From: an uncultured Eubacteriales bacterium | GTDB lineage: Bacteria > Bacillota > Clostridia > Christensenellales > Christensenellaceae | Length of the DNA: 11,033 bases | Assembly: GCA_905193725.1 (NCBI GenBank) | Contig: CAJJPW010000052.1 | Location: 1 to 11,033, forward strand | Direction of reading: 5' to 3' | In this document: one piece after another, positions 7,552 through 11,033 of the stretch | How positions within the stretch are numbered: position 1 is the first letter of the stretch | Layout: each line of letters begins with the position of its first letter | Notes under the pieces: generated by a model | Database searches by the model: none | Told to the model about the DNA's origin: nothing | The model's input: the letters and a program-made list of their open reading frames with translations, nothing else | Position numbers and translations under genes: made by a program

Positions 7552-7824
7552 CCCGCAATGGCTTTGACTAGCAAAATTTGCTTTGGCAAAAGGAGAGCAG
7601 GAAATGCTTTCTCACCCAGCGAAGTTTGAAGGTGCCAATGTAGTAGCGGCAGAATCGAGCATTTGATACACACAAGAGCAAGAGAATCCTCTAAAATTCC
7701 CCATGATAATGGGAAAATGATCCAGGATAGATGCCGCACGAAAGGCTGTCTACAGACGGTGCAATGTAAAATTGCGAATAAATTGTAAACATCGCAAATG
7801 AGAGGAAAAGTTGCCCAAAACCTA
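7552..7824. other. Gene-free gap between hemW and the hrcA promoter
   Basis: I find no convincing gene here. One plus-strand frame from ATG 7558 reaches TGA at 7627-7629 after 23 codons, and the same frame then stays open to TAA at 7786-7788. There is no ribosome site, and the peptide resembles nothing I know. Small structures are present: TTTGC/GCAAA (7577-7590), CCCAT/ATGGG around GATA (7700-7713), and TTGCGA/TCGCAA (7772-7777 with 7792-7797). None is followed by a proper T run, so no hemW terminator can be named. The stretch could be a decayed gene or a dispersed repeat; neither is proven. Confidence 0.4.
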
Positions 7825-7853
7825 TTGACAACTAAAATGGGAAGTGGTATTTT
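7825..7853 (+). promoter_or_regulatory. Predicted sigma-A promoter of the hrcA-grpE-dnaK operon
   Basis: A perfect -35 box TTGACA (7825-7830) is followed after 17 bases by TATTTT (7848-7853, four of six matches to TATAAT). Transcription would begin near 7860, immediately before the CIRCE element. That is the normal arrangement for HrcA-controlled heat-shock operons and supports the call despite the imperfect -10. Confidence 0.72.
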
Positions 7854-7865
7854 TATAGTATTGAA

Positions 7866-7892
7866 TTAGCACTCGCATGAAGAGAGTGCTAA
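7866..7892 (+). promoter_or_regulatory. CIRCE operator (HrcA binding site)
   Basis: This is an exact match to the consensus inverted repeat TTAGCACTC-N9-GAGTGCTAA: left arm 7866-7874, nine-base spacer, right arm 7884-7892. It lies just after the predicted transcription start and before the hrcA ribosome site. HrcA bound here would block the operon, and heat or unfolded protein would relieve repression. It also forms a hairpin in the leader RNA. Confidence 0.98.
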
Positions 7893-7916
7893 CAAAAATG
7901 GAGGCGAGAAGATACA

Positions 7917-8969
7917 GTGGAACTTACAGACAGAAAACTGAAGATTCTGCGGGCGATTATCGACGACTATATTGCCACGGGAATCCCTGTAGGTTCGAGA
8001 ACTCTCTCTAAGATGGATGATATCAGCTGTTCTTCGGCTACCATACGAAATGAAATGGCAGACCTAGAAGAGATGGGGTATTTGGTTTCTCCCCACACTT
8101 CGGCGGGGCGAATACCATCTGATCAGGCGTATCGCCTATATGTGAACACGCTGATGAACATCAGCAAAATTGGGCCGGAAGATGCGAAGATCATCCGCCA
8201 GTATTTTAACAGCAAAATGGGAGAGATTGAGGACATTGTGGAGACCACGGCAAAAGCGCTCTCAGAAGCTACAAAATACGTATCTATGGTGCTTTTACCT
8301 CAGTTAAGCGAGGTGCAATTGCGCCGTATCCAAATTGTCAAAATCATGGAGAACAAAGCCATGATCATCTTGGTTACCAACACCGGGATGATAAAGGATA
8401 TGGTCATCAATATCTCGGCAGATATGGAAGAGGGGCATTTGGATCAACTATCCAATCTGCTGACAGCTCGAGTCCGGGGGCTCACCCTAGAAGAAGCGGT
8501 GCAATCTATTGACGATTTGCTGCATAAAGATATGAAGTTACAGCGCTCTCTGATTGACGATGTGATTTCCAGCTTGCAGAAAAACCTCTATTCCAGAGGG
8601 AGAAAAGATGTGGTGCTGGGAGGCGCTCAAAATATCTTTTACTATCCTGAATACAAGAATGTGGATAAGGCGAAGAACTTTTTAGAGGCCTTAGAGACCA
8701 AAGATGTGCTATTTTCCATGCTAAAAAAGGCCACGAACATGGAGTTTACCATCAGCATCGGCAAGGAAAATGAACAGCAGCCACTTCAGGAATCCAGCAT
8801 TGTGACGGCTACTTACAAAATAGGGGATAACACGATTGGTTCGTTTGGCGTAATTGGCCCCACCAGGATGAATTATGGGAGGGTGCTCTCGGTCTTAAGT
8901 TATGTAGGCAAGAGTATGAACCAAATTCTCTCCTATTATTTGGACCATAACCCTCACGATAATGAATAA
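7917..8969 (+). CDS. hrcA: Heat-inducible transcription repressor HrcA
   Basis: This 350-residue repressor of class I heat-shock genes binds the CIRCE element 25 bases upstream of its own start. The N-terminal winged-helix domain (about residues 1-75) holds the family pattern R-K-L-K-I-L-R-A-I-I, P-V-G-S-R-T-L-S and S-S-A-T-I-R-N-E-M-A-D-L-E-E-M-G-Y-L, followed by P-H-T-S-A-G-R-I-P-S-D-Q-A-Y-R-L-Y-V. The rest is the GAF-like dimerisation and inducer region, ending near I-G-P-T-R-M-N-Y-G-R (the usual C-terminal HrcA motif). Length is standard. The start codon is GTG at 7917; the nearest strong ribosome site, GGAGG at 7900-7904, is 12 bases away, which is slightly long. It is the first gene of the operon, so it is autoregulated. 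HrcA activity normally depends on GroE. Confidence 0.97.
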   Translation: MELTDRKLKILRAIIDDYIATGIPVGSRTLSKMDDISCSSATIRNEMADLEEMGYLVSPHTSAGRIPSDQAYRLYVNTLMNISKIGPEDAKIIRQYFNSKMGEIEDIVETTAKALSEATKYVSMVLLPQLSEVQLRRIQIVKIMENKAMIILVTNTGMIKDMVINISADMEEGHLDQLSNLLTARVRGLTLEEAVQSIDDLLHKDMKLQRSLIDDVISSLQKNLYSRGRKDVVLGGAQNIFYYPEYKNVDKAKNFLEALETKDVLFSMLKKATNMEFTISIGKENEQQPLQESSIVTATYKIGDNTIGSFGVIGPTRMNYGRVLSVLSYVGKSMNQILSYYLDHNPHDNE

Positions 8970-8986
8970 ATAGACAGGAGTTTGAC

Positions 8987-9637
8987 ATGAGCGAAAAAAA
9001 CGATGAAGTAAAGCAAGAAAATGGCGCCGCGCAAGAGGCGGATACACAGGAAAAGGAAGAGAAAACGCAAGCGGCTGAGCCGGAAGAACAATCCTCACCA
9101 GAAGAGACTGACGATGGAAAAGCTGGAGAGGAAAGTGAAAAGCAGCCGGAAAGTGGCAAACAGGCCAAAAAGGGAATTTGGCACGGCAGAGGGAATAAGG
9201 AGCTAGAGCAATTAAAACAGCAAAATGAGGAGTACTTAAACGCCCTCAAGAGAGAAAGAGCGGACTTTGAAAATTATAAGCGGAGAAACGCACAGGTATC
9301 GGCCAGTTCTTATGCCAACGGAGCTGGCGATGTGATCGCGGCAATTCTGCCCGCCATAGATAACCTGGAGCGAGCAATGGCATCTGAGACAACGGATGAG
9401 AACTTTAAGACAGGAGTGGAGATGGTATTGCGCCAGCTGATGGACATTCTAAGCGGACTGGGAGTCAGCGAAATCAAGTGCGATGGCCAGCCCTTTGATC
9501 CTGCTTTTCACCACGCTGTGATGCAGGTGGAGAAAGAAGAGGGAGAAGAGAGCGGCATTGTAAAAGAGGTTCTTCAAAAGGGATATCAATTTAAAGACAG
9601 AGTGATACGATATGCTCTTGTAAAAGTGACCAATTAA
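8987..9637 (+). CDS. grpE: Nucleotide exchange factor GrpE
   Basis: This 216-residue co-chaperone releases ADP from DnaK. Residues 1-60 are very acidic and low in complexity (many E, Q, K, A), as in many Firmicutes GrpE proteins. A long coiled-coil helix follows (about 70-105), including the family segment R-A-D-F-E-N-Y-K-R-R (91-100). A four-helix dimer region with L-P-A-I-D-N-L-E-R-A (121-130) comes next. The C-terminal beta domain has the signature F-D-P-A-F-H-H-A-V-M-Q (170-180) and V-L-Q-K-G-Y-Q-F-K-D-R-V-I-R-Y-A (195-210). The ATG is 6 bases after AGGAG (8976-8980) and 17 bases after the hrcA stop. dnaK starts 52 bases after its stop with no terminator or promoter visible in the gap, so all three genes should share one message. 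Confidence 0.97.
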   Translation: MSEKNDEVKQENGAAQEADTQEKEEKTQAAEPEEQSSPEETDDGKAGEESEKQPESGKQAKKGIWHGRGNKELEQLKQQNEEYLNALKRERADFENYKRRNAQVSASSYANGAGDVIAAILPAIDNLERAMASETTDENFKTGVEMVLRQLMDILSGLGVSEIKCDGQPFDPAFHHAVMQVEKEEGEESGIVKEVLQKGYQFKDRVIRYALVKVTN

Positions 9638-9686
9638 TGAAAAGAAGAAAACAACAAAATTTGAAACATTTATTAAGGAGGAATAA

Positions 9687-11033
<1,347 letters not shown>

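Noticed and set aside
7155..7571. A 138-codon plus-strand open frame overlapping the end of hemW.
   Set aside because: It is an out-of-frame shadow of hemW, with low-complexity Arg/Gly-rich sequence and no ribosome site.
9021..9206. A 61-codon very basic open frame (many K/R) inside grpE.
   Set aside because: It is what the purine-rich codons of the acidic GrpE N-terminus give when read in another frame; there is no independent support for it.

Overview
This window looks like chromosomal DNA of a low-to-mid-GC Gram-positive anaerobe, most likely a Clostridia member (Lachnospirales-like; this placement is inference). The gene order lepA-hemW-hrcA-grpE-dnaK is typical of Firmicutes. A perfect CIRCE operator lies in front of hrcA. 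DnaK lacks the extra nucleotide-binding-domain segment of proteobacterial DnaK. Ribosome-binding sites are strong and purine-rich (AGGAGG type), and a biotin-dependent sodium-pumping decarboxylase is encoded nearby.

Layout. Bases 1-2823, + strand: the end of an operon for a membrane decarboxylase, made of a biotin carrier (C-terminus only), the Na+-translocating beta subunit and the carboxyltransferase alpha subunit. Bases 2824-3049: a gap with a long imperfect stem-loop and then a promoter. Bases 3050-3569: a two-gene unit of a small two-helix membrane protein overlapping a YbjQ/UPF0145 protein, followed by a + strand terminator. Bases 3723-4390, - strand: a single LUD-domain (LutC-like) gene with its own terminator, transcribed divergently from the next block. 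Bases 4494-7551, + strand: a promoter, lepA (EF4) and hemW (radical SAM heme chaperone). Bases 7552-7824: a gap with no convincing gene. Bases 7825-11033, + strand: a sigma-A promoter with CIRCE, then hrcA, grpE and dnaK. dnaK runs off the window; dnaJ would be expected next.

How the genes work together. The first block would take CO2 from a carboxylic acid onto biotin through the alpha subunit. It would then release the CO2 at the membrane beta subunit while exporting Na+, so a fermentation step drives an ion gradient. The last block is the class I heat-shock operon: HrcA represses its own operon through CIRCE, and GrpE is the nucleotide-exchange factor for DnaK. lepA and hemW are housekeeping neighbours that usually precede hrcA in this group.

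The window is mostly ordinary core genome, and I see no clearly new system. The most notable hidden signal is inside dnaK. From about codon 272 (base 10503) synonymous codon choice shifts abruptly, and the protein moves away from the usual clostridial DnaK pattern, including in the linker and substrate-binding domain. This suggests a recombinant (mosaic) dnaK or an assembly chimera. Second are the long stem-loop after the alpha-subunit gene, which has a competing pairing, and the carrier-beta-alpha order of the decarboxylase genes.
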